Of a DNA stretch of 64,000 nucleotides, positions 21,140-33,039 are shown piece by piece. The notes under the pieces were generated by a model that saw nothing but the letters and a program-made list of their open reading frames with translations, made no database searches and was not told the origin of the DNA. A program made the position numbers and the translations under genes. The stretch is from assembly GCA_036346225.1 (NCBI GenBank), contig JARFIW010001743.1:1-64000 (forward strand). Reading direction: 5' to 3'. The first letter of the stretch is position 1; each line of letters starts with the position of its first letter. This stretch comes from Platerodrilus igneus. Taxonomy: Eukaryota; Arthropoda; Insecta; Coleoptera; Lycidae.

Positions 21140-22602
21140 CTAACAGTGCTTCACCACTAGAGAAAAAGGTTGAAAGAACGACATTTTCTTGGGTAGAGTT
21201 TCCAGCGGTGTGATCGTTGGAGGAAGTACCGTTACCGTCCGATTTCGAGGAACGGAAATTTCAGTATCGTTTTGTATTCGTTTAGAAAAACCGGAAGAAT
21301 TGGAAAAACTAGCATTTTGATTTCCTTTATTCGCTTGTTTACTATTAATTTGAGACCTTGTTTGAACATTGTTTGAACCCTTGTTATGAAAATTTTTATT
21401 CCATCTCTCTTCATGTAATAGAGTGTGATGTTTACCTTGACATTTAGAACAACCATGGGAACTACATTCATACGTGTAATGATTATATGCCAGACAATTA
21501 AAGCACAGTTTATTTTTCTTAACAAAATTTCCTTTTTCTTGATAAGAGAGACCACCGAATTTTGTACATTTATAGATTGTATGATTATTTAAATTACAGA
21601 ATAAACATTTTTCCTTACTACAACCTGTATATTTCGATTTATTAAAATCATTAGAATGAGAATTTGCACGTTCACTTTGTGAATTTTGTGACATATGAAC
21701 ATAATGGGAACCTTTTTGATTGTGGAGTCTTTTTTGACATTGATCTTTGAACGTTCTAACACCAAACATCTTTGTTCTAAAAATTTAAGGAACTGGTCTA
21801 ATGTAGGCCTTGAATTGGGAGGAATATCAAAATCAAATGCCTTTCTTGTTCGACTGTCTAATTTTTGGGAAAAGATGTACACTAGTATCATATCCCAATC
21901 TTTAACATTTACTTTCAAATTTTTTAACCCTTCTAAGTTTTGTTTTAAAAAGGTAATAAAAGTTCTAAGGGAACCTGCATCTGTTTTACCCAAGGAATTT
22001 ACATCCAACAAGTTTTTTATATAAGCATAGATTATGTTCAATTGATTTTCATATCTACTCTTTAATGAATCCAAAGCTACTTTGAAGTTATCACTAGTTA
22101 ATTGTAGATTAGCAATTAGACTCAGGGGCTCGTCTACTAAATAGGATTTGAGATAGATTAATTTTTCCACGTCAGTTAACATTGAATCTTTTATTATTAA
22201 ATTTTCAAAAAGCTCAATAAATGAATTCCAACCTGTCGGATCCCCAAAGATGTGTGGAATTTTTAATTGTGGTTTATTTACATTTGAAATTCCTATAAGT
22301 GGTTTAGTAGAATTAGGACTTTGGTTCACAATTGTTTGAAATGAATGAATTTTGTTTTGAAAAAGCGTTAAAAGCGAACAATATTTATCTTGAACACCAT
22401 CCCTATCAACTGATTGTGATTCGTCTATCACTTCAATTTCATCTTGAATTAAATTGTATTTGTCAAAAGTTTTAGTTAAAAATTCTAGTCTTGTTTTAAA
22501 TGCAAATATTTTCTCCTCTGATTCACAATTACTTGTAAACCAATTTTCAGTCACAGTAATTTTTCGCTTTTCAACAGACCTTTGTTTAACTAAAGCTTCC
22601 AT
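21140..22602 (-). pseudogene. BEL/Pao gag
   Basis: Start at 22602 (MEALVKQRSVEKRKITVTEN). The first 335 codons follow the BEL/Pao gag capsid (DUF1759-like): LPIG-type region IPHIFGDPTGWNSFIELFEN, LTDVEKLIYLKSYLVDEPLS and LKQNLEGLKNLKVNVKDWDM. Near 21.75 kb the frame shifts; the second part carries two CCHC knuckles, CLFCNLNNHTIYKC and CFNCLAYNHYTYEC, then CSKCQGKHHTLLH. The arrangement of gag followed by knuckles and a DS-S protease is typical of this superfamily. At least one frameshift separates gag from pol. Confidence 0.85.
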
Positions 22603-23412
22603 CTTACAATCAATTGTTAGGGCAAAAAAATATTAAATGAACATTTTACAACTACAACTATAAATCAACCTTCTTTGAATCTAGCTTAAACCTTTAAGTA
22701 AGAACAAACTGAATTAAACAAATTTCGTGAATACAGTATTAAAAAGGAACAATAATAAATTTATAACCCTAATGAATGTTTAAATCTGACCTTTAATCTC
22801 CGCAACAAACTTCTTATTCTTGAAAAACTAATTCACTTTCACTTGAAATTACACTTTCAAGAACTTTGAACACTATCAACACTAAATGCTTGCACCTACA
22901 CTGGAACTGAAAACTTTCTTCACCTTTTATTTTAATGGAATTGAACTGGAAATCGTTTGATTTTGGAAACTTTTCTTAGAATTTCTTTACCTCCTGGTTC
23001 TTTTTAGCATTCGTCTCAAAGTAATCAATTTTAACTATGTAGCAGAAGTACATATTGAAGTGTTTCACCATAGGTCGCTAATGCGTGAATATTTTACCTT
23101 TATTTATTTACTAATTAAATAATTCTCGAAGGACCAATTAAAAGTTTATTATTATAATTGTTGATTAAAAACATTACATTTTTTAGGTAACTTGAAGTTT
23201 AATTACATGTAGAAAAACACAACTTGAAGACGCACCTTCAAGGTCAAAAAAATTCACTTTGTTGTTGAGAACACCAGCCTGCGGGTGAGGAGAATATCCT
23301 CGATAGTGTTTAAAGCAACAATATAGTAATTGTAGGTTGAGAAGGTTCACTTCAGCCTAAGTGGTGAGGAGAATATCCTCTGAAGTGTTGCAGAACAACA
23401 GCTAATTATTTT
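22603..23412 (-). other. Leader of the BEL/Pao element and unassigned sequence
   Basis: Upstream of the gag ATG on the minus strand is AT-rich, ORF-free sequence that should hold the leader and 5' LTR. No second LTR copy exists in the window to fix its edges. Two copies of the palindrome GAGGAGAATATCCTC (23288-23302 and 23366-23380) lie in 76-bp spaced similar contexts near the far end. Confidence 0.4.
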
Positions 23413-23472
23413 TAATTACAGGTTTCCTACTGATGATGACCACATAGTGGTCGAAATACGTATCTAGTAATT
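23413..23472 (+). ncRNA. Hammerhead-ribozyme-like motif, type I
   Basis: The core CTGATGA is at 23430-23436. Stem II GACCAC-ATA-GTGGTC is at 23438-23452 and GAA at 23453-23455. A palindromic stem III ATACGTAT at 23456-23463 leads to the predicted cleavage site after C 23464. Stem I pairs CTA (23427-23429) with TAG (23465-23467) and, beyond an internal loop, AATTA (23414-23418) with TAATT (23468-23472). One extra U sits between the core and stem II. Penelope-like elements carry hammerheads with such short palindromic stem III helices; no PLE coding sequence lies beside this one. Confidence 0.6.
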
Positions 23473-24280
23473 TAAATTTTTTTTTTACTTTACACACACT
23501 TTCTTAAGAAACATTTTACCTTAGTCCCGTTCATAAAACCCATTACCTGTCTTAGAAATTCCACAAACCCCTTTGTTAGAAAACATTAAAATATTACTCA
23601 TACATTCCTGGTTTACCTGAGACTGACGGCAATAGATTAAAACATGTGATAGGACCCTTTGCAAGTTGAAGGAAGATTGAAAAACTTTCACTGTGTTAGT
23701 CATACATCCGGTCTGCTAAATAATATGAACTCTAATTTTAAACTGAAATATTATTTAATGGTTCGATTTCTCGAACAGTATGTGTGTTTATTGTACGATA
23801 TGGGAAAGCTGCTATAATGGAACATAATAATTAATGACAGCCTACATTACACTAAAATTTCAAAACTTAATCACTTCACAATATAACTTCGTTGGTGCGA
23901 AAATGTGCAAAAGGCTTTGTGTTCATCACCTGAACTTATTTAAATACATTACTCAAAAGTAGTTCTGAGAAACAGATTTTTTTTGTTTTTTTTTCAGAGC
24001 AATATCCAGTTTTTCGTTAGCCCATTCTTTACTTCTGCTTGAACTCTAAGATGACGCTAGCCATACTGAAAAAAAATATTTTATTTGTCTTACCCACATT
24101 TCACAGCTTCAGAAATCGTGTACAAAACTTCAATTATCAAAAATCTAGAAAAAGCAGGCTTTTAGAATTATTTTACTATTATGATATAATTCGATTTATG
24201 TGAAAGAATACTGAAGATATTGTTCCAAACCAGCAATAAAAGAGGGGATTGAGAAACATAAATCCCTGACCGTTTACAAA
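23473..24280. other. Interval between the ribozyme-like motif and the second RTE copy
   Basis: No gene is supported. A minus-strand frame at 23703-23521 has no recognisable motif. Confidence 0.4.
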
Positions 24281-24289
24281 ATCAGATCT

Positions 24290-25570
24290 TTGTGATGTAG
24301 GTATCTTCCTTTATGTTGTGTGTTAGACAACGGTTTAGGAATCAAGTAAAAGACTTTAGAAACTACTCAGAAGCAGATATAGACACTGACCACAACATCG
24401 TAATTATGAAGGCCGCACATAAATTCTAAAATTTAAAAAAAAGAAACAAAAAAAGGCACTTTGACTTAGAGAAACTAAAAGATAAAGATATTCAATAAAT
24501 ATTCGAAAAAAGTCAAATGAATTGCTAAAAGATATCGGGAAAATATCTGATACTAAGGAAGTAGAAACAGAATGGAATAACATTAAATCCAGCCTAGACA
24601 TGGCGGGCAGAGATATTCTGGGGTATACACAAAAAGAAAATACCAAACCATGGACATGGATATCATGAATTTAATAGAAGAAAAACAAAGGTACAAAAAT
24701 AAATCAAATGAAACAGGAAAACAGAGATACGAAGTCATAAAATGGGAAATTATTCGCAAATGCAGGAAAGCTAAAGAACAATGGATTGATGAAAAATGCA
24801 AAGAGATACAAACTAAGATGGAAATAGGAATGAAACAGGAAAACAGAGATACGAAGTCATAAAATGGGAAATTATTCGCAAATGCAAGAAAGCTAAAGAA
24901 CAATGGATTGATGAAAAATGCAAAGAGATACAAACTAAGATGGAAATAGGAAAGACAGACAAGGCATACAAACTAATTAGAATCAATTTTATGGATATAA
25001 AACCGTATAGCAAAAATATAAAGAACGCAGTAGGAAACAACATTATAGAAAATGTAGAGAAAGTGAGTAGATAGCAAGAATATATAGGGAATTTATATGC
25101 AGAAGAGGAACTATCTGCATTAGAACAGCAATCAGACATTGAAAATAATGACTTGGGATATCCTATACTTAGAAATGAGTTTGAATTAGCATTAAAGGGT
25201 TTGAAAAATAGTAAGGCTTCGGGTAAAGATAAGGTACAAGCAGAAACTCTAAAAGCAGCTGGACAAGCAGTAACTGAATGTCTCTTCCAACGTGTAAGCT
25301 ATATGTATGAGACAGGCGAGATACCAAAAGATTTCAAACGTAAGATCATATAACCATACCAAAAAAGAAAAGCGCGAATAGAAGTGAAAATTTTTGAACA
25401 ATATTTTTGACAGCACACGTATCATAAATATTAACTAGAATTGTACAAAGGCGAATAGAAAAACGAGCTGAAGAAATACTAGAAGAAGCCAATTTGGGTT
25501 TAGGCAAAACAGAGGAACATAGGAGGCTATTTTAGTCATGCGGGTGATGATGGAAAAAACAATAGAAAAG
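24290..25570 (+). pseudogene. RTE-like LINE ORF2: endonuclease end to RT start
   Basis: Across several frameshifts the plus strand gives KDFRNYSEADIDTDHNIVIM, the end of an AP-type endonuclease (S/T-DH region). WNNIKSSLDMAGRDILGYTQ and KPWTW follow, then a lysine-rich linker. Next come LRNEFELALKGLKNSKASGK and DKVQAETLKAAG (RT block 1), IPKDFKRKII, then ILTRIVQRRIEKRAEEILEE and an ANLGF-like segment. The reading breaks at about 25560, where the C-terminal/3' region begins, so most of RT is deleted. The pattern fits the RTE/BovB-like group. Confidence 0.75.
24710..24953 (+). repeat. 122-bp tandem duplication within the LINE linker
   Basis: GAAACAGGAAAACAGAGATA starts both units, at 24710 and 24832, and the units are almost identical. 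Since 122 is not a multiple of three, the duplication shifts the ORF2 frame. The near identity of the units suggests it is recent. Confidence 0.9.
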
Positions 25571-25574
25571 GGGT

Positions 25575-26706
25575 AAATGTGTAGGCTAGCTCAGAATAGA
25601 AATCAATAAAGATACGCATCCAACCAGTCCCAAGATAGATAAATTAATGACGAGAAAAGTAACTGTACTAAAACATGATGATTATTATAACCAACTACAA
25701 GTATTGGTTTGGCAATATTCTCGAATAGTGTTAATTGTGTGCAAGAATTTACTGGAAAACTATTAATTCGGCAAATGTCTAAGTGTTGGGAAATCTTGGC
25801 AGACATGGCTGCTTAATCCCCTTCACTGAATCTCGGTGAAATAGGGCATAAAATTAGAAAACAATAGAAGGGGAACCGAGCTGTATACAGGCTGTATGAG
25901 AATTTCAGGGAACTGTGTAGGCTAGCTCAGAGTATAAATAAGTGTAGATACGTGTCCAACCAGTTTTGAGACGGAAACCTAATAACGAAAAAATAAGAGC
26001 AGATAAATCTGATGATTATTATAAACAACTACAGGTGTTGGTTGTGAAATATCTGCAACTAATGTTGACTGTGCAAAAAGATATATTGGAAAAAATATTA
26101 AATTGGTAAATGTTCTAGTGCTAGGGGAACTTGGCAGCGACAGGCTACTTACCACTCTTCACAACCACTGAATGTCGGAGGAATAGGGTAATAATTGTAA
26201 AACAATTGAAGGGGACCAAACTGCATCTAACAAAAAAAAACAGCGCCTATAATGAAAGACAACAAACATAGAAACAAGAAGGAAATTGTTGAAAGCATAT
26301 GTGTGGAGCACACCACAGTATGCCTATGAAATACGGACACTAGGAAAAGTGAACAGAAAAACGGTAGCAGCCTTTTGGAATGATGTGCTTCAGATGTATG
26401 AGGAAGATAGCATGGACAGACAAAGCTAATAACAATTAGGTTATAAAAATAGTAGGAGAACAAGGATATCTGTGGAAAAAAATAGGAGAAATAGAAGGGC
26501 AAAATGCGTTCTAAGGCTGTTTTGGGGAATAGTATGGGATATATTACAAGCAGAGATAGAAAAAAAGATGTAAATTTAGACCCAGATCAGATAGTGATAG
26601 AAGCAGACAGTGCAAGTTTCAGGGAAATGCGTAGGTTAGTTCAGAATAGGAAATAATGATAGTACGTGTCTAACCAGTTCCAGGACTGAAGACCTAATGA
26701 TGATGA
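25575..26706 (+). mobile_element. 3' end of the RTE-like LINE (copy 2)
   Basis: This is the homologue of 1-1325, with one fewer 211-bp unit. It encodes AFGMMCFRCMRKIAWTDKAN, VGEQGYLWKKI and ASFREMRRLVQNRK in broken frames. It follows directly after the RT fragment and ends AATGATGATGAA, where the satellite begins. It shows that copy 1 is also the tail of such an element. Confidence 0.75.
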
Positions 26707-29330
26707 AGGGTTGCTGCTATCACCAAAACTAACTTACATACCATTGCTGATGGATGTTTTGATTGTAGGCTACTATGCATTGCATTAAAAAAATTTTTAA
26801 AGTTTTCTGTTGAACCGTTTACGAGCTATAATATTTTCCTGTATAAGGGTTACTGCCACCTCCCAAGACTGACCTTCGTGCTGTTGGTGGTGTTTATTTT
26901 TAGAATAGATTATTAGAGGAATGCATGTGAAAATTTTGTTCGTCTTATACGAGGTGCAATTTATTTAGTTTAAGGGTTGCTGCTACCCTCAAGACTGGTT
27001 TTGGTGCACTGTTGTTAGTGGTGTTTTTGTTATACAGTATTAAGCATTGTATGTGCAAATTTTGAAAACTTTCTATCAAGTCATTTACGAGCTACAACGT
27101 TTTTTAGTATAGGGGTTGCTGCAATCCCCAAGACTGGGTTTCGCCAACCGTTGACGGTGTTTATCTTTGTAATAGACAATTAAATGATTGCATGTGGAAA
27201 CTTTTTACCCGGTCCTGTACGAGGTACAATTTATTTAGTTTAAGGGTTGTTGCCATTTCCAAGACTAACTTTCGTGTGCTTCTAGGTGTTTATGTTTGTA
27301 GTAGACTATTAGGACTATTAGAGAACTGCACGTGAAACTTATTTTCTGCTCCTTTACGAGGTACAGTTTATTTAGTTTAATGGTTGCTGCTACTCCAAAG
27401 ACTGGCTATGGCACAGCATTGCCTGAGAGTAGTTTTGAAGGAAACTATTAGAAGATTGCATATGAAAATTTTAAAAATTGTGTATCGTGCCATTTATGAA
27501 CTATAATGTTTTTCAGTATAGGGGTTGTTACCGTCCCCAAGACTAGCTTTAATGCACCGTTGCTAGTAAATATTTTTATATTAAGTTATAGGATTGCATG
27601 TAATAATTTAAAAATTTTTACATCGCACCGTTTACGAACTACAATTTCTTTTAATGTAGGGGTTACTTTCACCCCAAAGCTGGCTTTCACGCCCCGTTAC
27701 GTGTGTTTATTTTGGTAATAGTGTGTTGGATGATTTCATGTTAAAACTATAAAAAATTTTAGTTAGATATAATTTATTTAGTTTAGGGGTTGTTGCCACC
27801 CCAAACCTAACTTTGGCATACCATTGCTGGTAGATCTTTTTATTATAGGCTTATAAGCATTGCATTTGAAAATTTTTAAAGTTTTCTGTTGAACCGTCTA
27901 CGAGCTATAATATTTTCCTGTATAAGGGTTGCTGCTACCTCCCAAAACTGATCTTCGTGCGCTGTTAGCGGTGTTTATTTTTAGAACAGATTATTAGAGG
28001 ATTGCATGTGAAAATTTTTTTTCAATCTTATACGAAGTACAATTTATTTAGTTTAAGGGTTGCTGCTACCCTCAAGACTAGTTTTGGTGCACTGTTGTTG
28101 GTGGATGTTTCTGTTATACATTATTAAGCACTGTATGTGCAGATTTTGAAAATTTTCTATCAAGCCGTTTACGAACTATAATGTTTTTTAGTATAGGGGT
28201 TGCTGCAATCCCCAAGACTAGCTTTCCCTAACCGTTGACGGCGTTTATCTTTGCAATAAACTATTAAAGGATTGCATGTGGAAATTTTTTTACCCAGTCC
28301 TGTACGCGGTACAATTTATTTAGTTTAAGGGTTGTTGCCACCCCCAAGACTGACCTTTGTGTGCTTTTAGTGGTGTTTGTGTTTGTAGTAGACTATTAGA
28401 ACTATTAGAGAACTGCACGTGAAACTTGTTTTCCACCCCTTTACGAGGTACATTTTATTTTGTTTAAGGGGTGCTGCTACCCTCAAGACTGGCTTTGGCA
28501 CAGTATTGCGTGAGAGTAGTTTTGAAGGAAACTATTAAAAGGTTGCATGTCAAAATTTTCAAAATTGTGTATCGTGCCGTTTATGAACTATAATGTTTTT
28601 TAGTATAGGGGTTGCTGCCGTCCCCAAGACTGGTTTTAATGCACTGTTGCTAGTAAATAGTTTTGTATTAAATTATAGGATTGCATGTGACAATTTAAAA
28701 TCTTTTACATTGGACTGTTTACGAACTACAATTTCTTTCATTGTAGGGGTTACTTTCACCCTCAAAGTTGGCTTTCACGTCCCGTTATGTGTGTTTAGTT
28801 CTGTAATAGTGTGTTGGATGATTTCATGTTAAAACTGTAAAATTTTTTAACCAGATACAATTTATTTAGTTTAGGGGTTGTTTCCACCCCAAGACTGGCT
28901 TTGGCTCACCTTGCTAGTGGATGAGTATTTTATAGACTCTTAAACAGTGCATGCGAAAATTTTTAAATTCTTCTAACGAGTTGTTTAGGAGCTTAACATT
29001 TTTTTAGCATAGGGGTTGCTGCCGCCCTCTGGACTGACTTTGGTACAACGTTGCTGACTGATGATTTGTAATGTACTATTAAAGGAATGTATAAAAATCT
29101 TAAAAATTTTCTATCCCGTTATTTACGAGCTACAATTTTTGTAATATAGGGGTTGCTGTCACCCCCAAGACGGCTTTTGTGGACCTTTTGTTGATGGATA
29201 TTTCTATTATAAACAATTGGAGGATTGGATGCAAACGTTTTGAATATTTTCTAATGCGTTATTTATGAGTTATAATTTATTCAGTGTAAGGGTGAAACTA
29301 TTCCTTAAGTATGATAAGGGAGAATTATGT
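26707..29330. repeat. Satellite with eight-monomer higher-order repeat
   Basis: About nineteen to twenty diverged monomers of 126-141 bp are recognised by TATAGGGGTTGCTGCCACCC, CCAAGACTGGCTTTG and CCGTTTACGAGCTACAAT words. Monomer starts lie near 26707, 26846, 26972, 27113, 27241, 27380, 27521 and 27658. The corresponding monomers of the next set start near 27786, 27925, 28055, 28195, 28327, 28467, 28607 and 28745. Matching positions of the two sets are far more alike than neighbours, so the array is a higher-order repeat with a period of about 1.08 kb. A third, more diverged partial set follows from 28873. Confidence 0.9.
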
Positions 29331-30035
29331 GCAAAATTATAAGTACCGATGTAGTCAGACCCAATTTGCAAAATTCGAAATCTATATGTAAATATTTGTA
29401 ATAAAATATTTAAATTATATTTTCTAAGCTTCATAAAATCGTTGCTAGAAAACAGTAAATAACATCATACACATGTAGAAATATGATAGGACATCATTTA
29501 TACGATTTTGCAACCTAAAACAGTTAATAAATCACCTCAAGTACAAGATATATATTAGTAGATAAAAGTTTGCATTCTCTGAAACTATACGCATGCAACT
29601 TCTACATAACTGTTCGTTGCTCTATCATCTGAGCAGACTAACTGGCGCCACGCTCTGTTGCCATTTAGCGGATGTAACGATGATAACATAATAAAATATT
29701 ACGTATATTAAAATATATTCTGTGGCGCCCTTGATGGAAAATCGCTAGACTAAAACTATATGGTTCCTGTACATTTTCCTATCAATTTTAAAGCCACTTT
29801 GCGTTTCTTAAATTTTTAAAATAGAAATTTGTACAAAAACTCATTTACTTTGATGTATTCCAAATCCTACCAATTTAGGTCTTCTTTCATATAAATATCT
29901 TAGCCAAAGAAATTCCATGTCAATAACGCCAAAAAGTTAAAAGGTTTATCTTGCGTCCGATATACGGTAGTAAGTTTACAAGGGACGCAAGTTTAAATGT
30001 AAATTTCGGTCTATCGGGTGCAGAAATGATAGTAG

Positions 30036-30039
<4 letters not shown>
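29331..30039. other. Unassigned interval
   Basis: No gene or clear repeat is seen between the satellite and the (AT)n tract. Confidence 0.5.

Positions 30040-30091
<52 letters not shown>
30040..30091. repeat. (AT)n microsatellite at the left edge of the Penelope-like fragment
   Basis: A pure AT tract of about 52 bp directly precedes the left inverted repeat of the element. A second tract, 31123-31164, lies 20-25 bp beyond its right end. Confidence 0.95.
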
Positions 30092-30094
<3 letters not shown>

Positions 30095-30630
30095 GTTTTT
30101 GATAAAATGTTACGGTACAATTGGGATATTTTAGTCCAAAAAATTAAAACGTTCAGGAAGTTACCGTATATTCAAACTTTAACGCCTCTTTTGGCAAGAA
30201 TTTTGAGACAACCAGACATTAAAATAGCGTTTAGTTATGAAAAATCTGTAGGAAACTTTTTCACTAAGCTGAAAGATAAGACGGAAAAAATGTTAAGTAG
30301 CAACACTATTTATAAAATAACGTGTTCCTGCAATAAGACATATGTGGGTAATTCTAGCCAGTGGTTGAAAAATAGACTAATTCAACATAAGTCAGATGTA
30401 AAATTGGGGAAGAACAGCTGCGCCCTCTCACAACATATAAATATGACTCATCACACCCAAATTATGATGAAGTTCGAATTTTAGATTCTGAAGCTAATCA
30501 TAAGCTTAGGCTTTTTTTGGAGGCATATTATATAAGAAATGAAGTTAATTCGTTAAATTTTAGGCAGGACACCCAAAATTTGCATCCCATATATTCTAAT
30601 CTGTACAGAATTGCAAAGACAATTTTAATT
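30092..30630 (+). pseudogene. Penelope-like GIY-YIG endonuclease fragment
   Basis: The frame gives KTFRKLPYIQTLTPLLARIL and VGNFFTKLKDKTEKMLSSNT, then the GIY-YIG domain: IYKITCSCNKTYVGNSSQWL, LIQHKSDVKLGKNSCALSQH. After a one-base shift near 30465 it continues LDSEANHKLRLFLEAYYIRN and a NFRQDTQNLHPIYSNL end. IYKI and YVG are the signature halves of the nuclease, and the Arg and the Glu of LEAYYI are also present. The RT domain that should precede it is missing. Confidence 0.85.
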
Positions 30631-30964
30631 TTCAACAATGATGTGAAGGCCAGAGCGCATATTATTTACCTAATATTCGTACAAAATGTGGAACACGCTC
30701 TCTTATCAGACTGGTTTTATATTAATTCATTCATAGTTGGTCGTTTACTCTATGAACAAGTAATTTTATTAATTAACTTTAAATAATCCTCTTTTAGTGC
30801 TCCAATATTTTTATTTTTTATTTTATCCATTTATGACTAACAACAACCCTGATGTGTAGGGTTGTGTTTATGATTTTAATATTTATGCATTAACAATTAA
30901 GTAAGTAATTTTAAAAGAAAATTTTTGATGACTGTATTGATTGCTTTTCCTTTTGTAGAATCTT

Positions 30965-31005
30965 GATAAAGGCAACAACCCTTGCCGAAACGTCGATTTG
31001 TAATT
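30965..31005 (+). ncRNA. Degenerate hammerhead-like fold at the Penelope 3' end
   Basis: CTTGATAAAGGCAACAACCC is followed by TTGCCGAAACGTCGAT: a stem GGCAA/TTGCC and then GAAACGTCG, as in Penelope-type hammerheads. The core reads CTTGATAA rather than CTGATGA, so activity is unlikely. Confidence 0.35.
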
Positions 31006-31118
31006 AAATATATGCAAAATATTATTTCGTTTTAATTTTTTGGACTAAAATATCCCAATTGTACTGTAACATTTTATCAAAAAAACTATTATACTAGACT
31101 AGTCCATGAGCTTATATG

Positions 31119-31122
<4 letters not shown>

Positions 31123-31164
<42 letters not shown>
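31123..31164. repeat. (AT)n microsatellite right of the Penelope-like element
   Basis: A pure AT tract; see the tract at 30040. Confidence 0.95.
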
Positions 31165-31168
<4 letters not shown>

Positions 31169-33039
31169 TAATACATTCCAATTATGAATAAATACTAGTT
31201 CACTAAATAAGGACCTGTACTTGACCTAAATTAATCAATAATCAAAACTGCCAACAAAATTACACTATGAAAATAATCAATAATAAATATACGTCAAAAG
31301 CTAATGTCAAAAGGAAGCACCAAAACAAATTACTAAAGAAATTTAATAAGTAGTAAGAATAAAAGTTAATCTAATTAAACGTGTTTTTTATGTTTTTAGA
31401 TAAGAGCTAGATAATCAAAACCTTAAATCACATAAGTAATAACAAATTAAGTTCTTGAAAATAAAGTATAATAGATGTAAGATCATTTCGGAGTGTTTTA
31501 AATTAAAATAAAGAAGTTTAATATCAATTCTGTAGTGGAAATTAAAACCATAAGTGTCAGTTGAGACACCGATGATGATTTGTACATTGATGACATTGTT
31601 AGCTTTGTAACATGTCAATACTCAGACAAGTGGTGGTAAAGTTGTGTGTTAAGAATAGGAGATGAAGTAAAAAATGTTTTATAGAACCACATGGTCATTT
31701 CAAACAGCCACAATTTAATAATATACTAGTGTAAATAAAAGTGAGATTATAACACAAGTAGGATAATACAACAGTTGCGAGAAGAATTTACTGACTTGCA
31801 GACTCAGAGACCAAAAAGGCAAACAAAAAAGTATATATTAAATTAAAGAAGAACTAATCTGTAGTTATTTTGGTGTAACTACTTCTCTGACTGCTAACTC
31901 TAAAAAATTATCATTATCTTTTATCAGATCAAACTTTTAGCCTTTTAGGAATGTTCTTCTTTGTTTTATGTTTTAATATGTATTAGTATTTAATATTATG
32001 GATAATGAAATAAGACTTAAAAACTCAGTCTATTAATTATCATGTAAACACACTAAAACGAGAATTTTTCACGGTAGCTTTAAGTTTCTTGCCATAGCTC
32101 CTTATCCCGTTGAGATCCCATTACATAAATTTCAGGACTGAAAATATTTTCTTTCACAATTATTATTTCTTCAATATTTTAATTCCTCATCCAAGATAGT
32201 CAAGGGATATATCAAATTAAACCTTATGGAACTCTTTTTAAAATGAGAGATCAAGCAGCCCTCTACGACTTATAAAATTGAAGTTAATCAAGATTGAAAA
32301 TGTCAGCACAAACATAAAAACTTGTTTTTATGCAAATTTTCAAAACGAATCACATCAAAACCTAAAAATATACTTTAATTTAGACATTTGGAAGAATGGT
32401 TCATGAAAATTTCAAAGAGATCGGAGATTGTGAAGTTAGCTGATTGGTTGGTTTGGTATGTTACATATCTGTTTAAAGTTATAGTAGCGTGACAGCAGGT
32501 GACAAACTGGCATTTCACTGATACTTTTATTATTGCCAAGCCACTTAGTTGCTAGCTGTCGGTGTAAATAAACCCTATAATAAGGTGCCCGATAATGTAA
32601 TATATAAGGTGAATTTTAATATACAGAATAATAAATAACTAAGTTCAGTGTATAAAGAATCATGAGGCTCCAATTATTGGTATATTAATTTATCCAGTTT
32701 TTGACCGCCGGCAAATCTAGTGACAACTAACGTGTTAATATTCAACAAATAACCTTCAATATATACACAAAATAATTATTCTAATGTGTATCTAATTTTC
32801 AACAATAAGTTATAAATATTTAAATTTAGAAATAAGGTTATTATTAGTTAATAAGATTTTATTCAACAAACTGACTAGTGTATATTTATTATATTTTATA
32901 GGTTATCCATACCATTGTAACACTATTGTAGAATAAATTGTATAAAAATTTCGCAGAAAGTTCAGCATTCTATAACTCTTCATAACAACGTTGTCAATAT
33001 GTTCTGTAAAACGTAATTATGAATCAAAAATGATGCCCA
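31165..33039. other. AT-rich interval without recognised genes
   Basis: Neither strand shows a frame with recognisable protein motifs. The C-terminal SET-domain exons expected for the neighbouring SETDB1-like gene were looked for on the minus strand and not seen. Confidence 0.5.

Larger units (their letters stand above)
30089..31100 (+). mobile_element. 5'-truncated Penelope-like element with inverted ends
   Basis: A 65-bp sequence at 30089-30152 (GATAAAATGTTACGGTACAA, GGGATATTTTAGTCCAAAAA) recurs inverted at 31027-31100. Between them lies only the C-terminal, GIY-YIG-encoding part of a Penelope-like protein, then a 3' region ending in AACCCTTGCCGAAACGTCG. Penelope-like elements can carry terminal repeats in direct or inverted order. 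The whole unit lies between (AT)n tracts. Confidence 0.8.

Noticed and set aside
24404..25139. Three overlapping minus-strand hydrophobic frames
   Set aside because: Antisense to the lysine-rich RTE-like linker and its 122-bp duplication.
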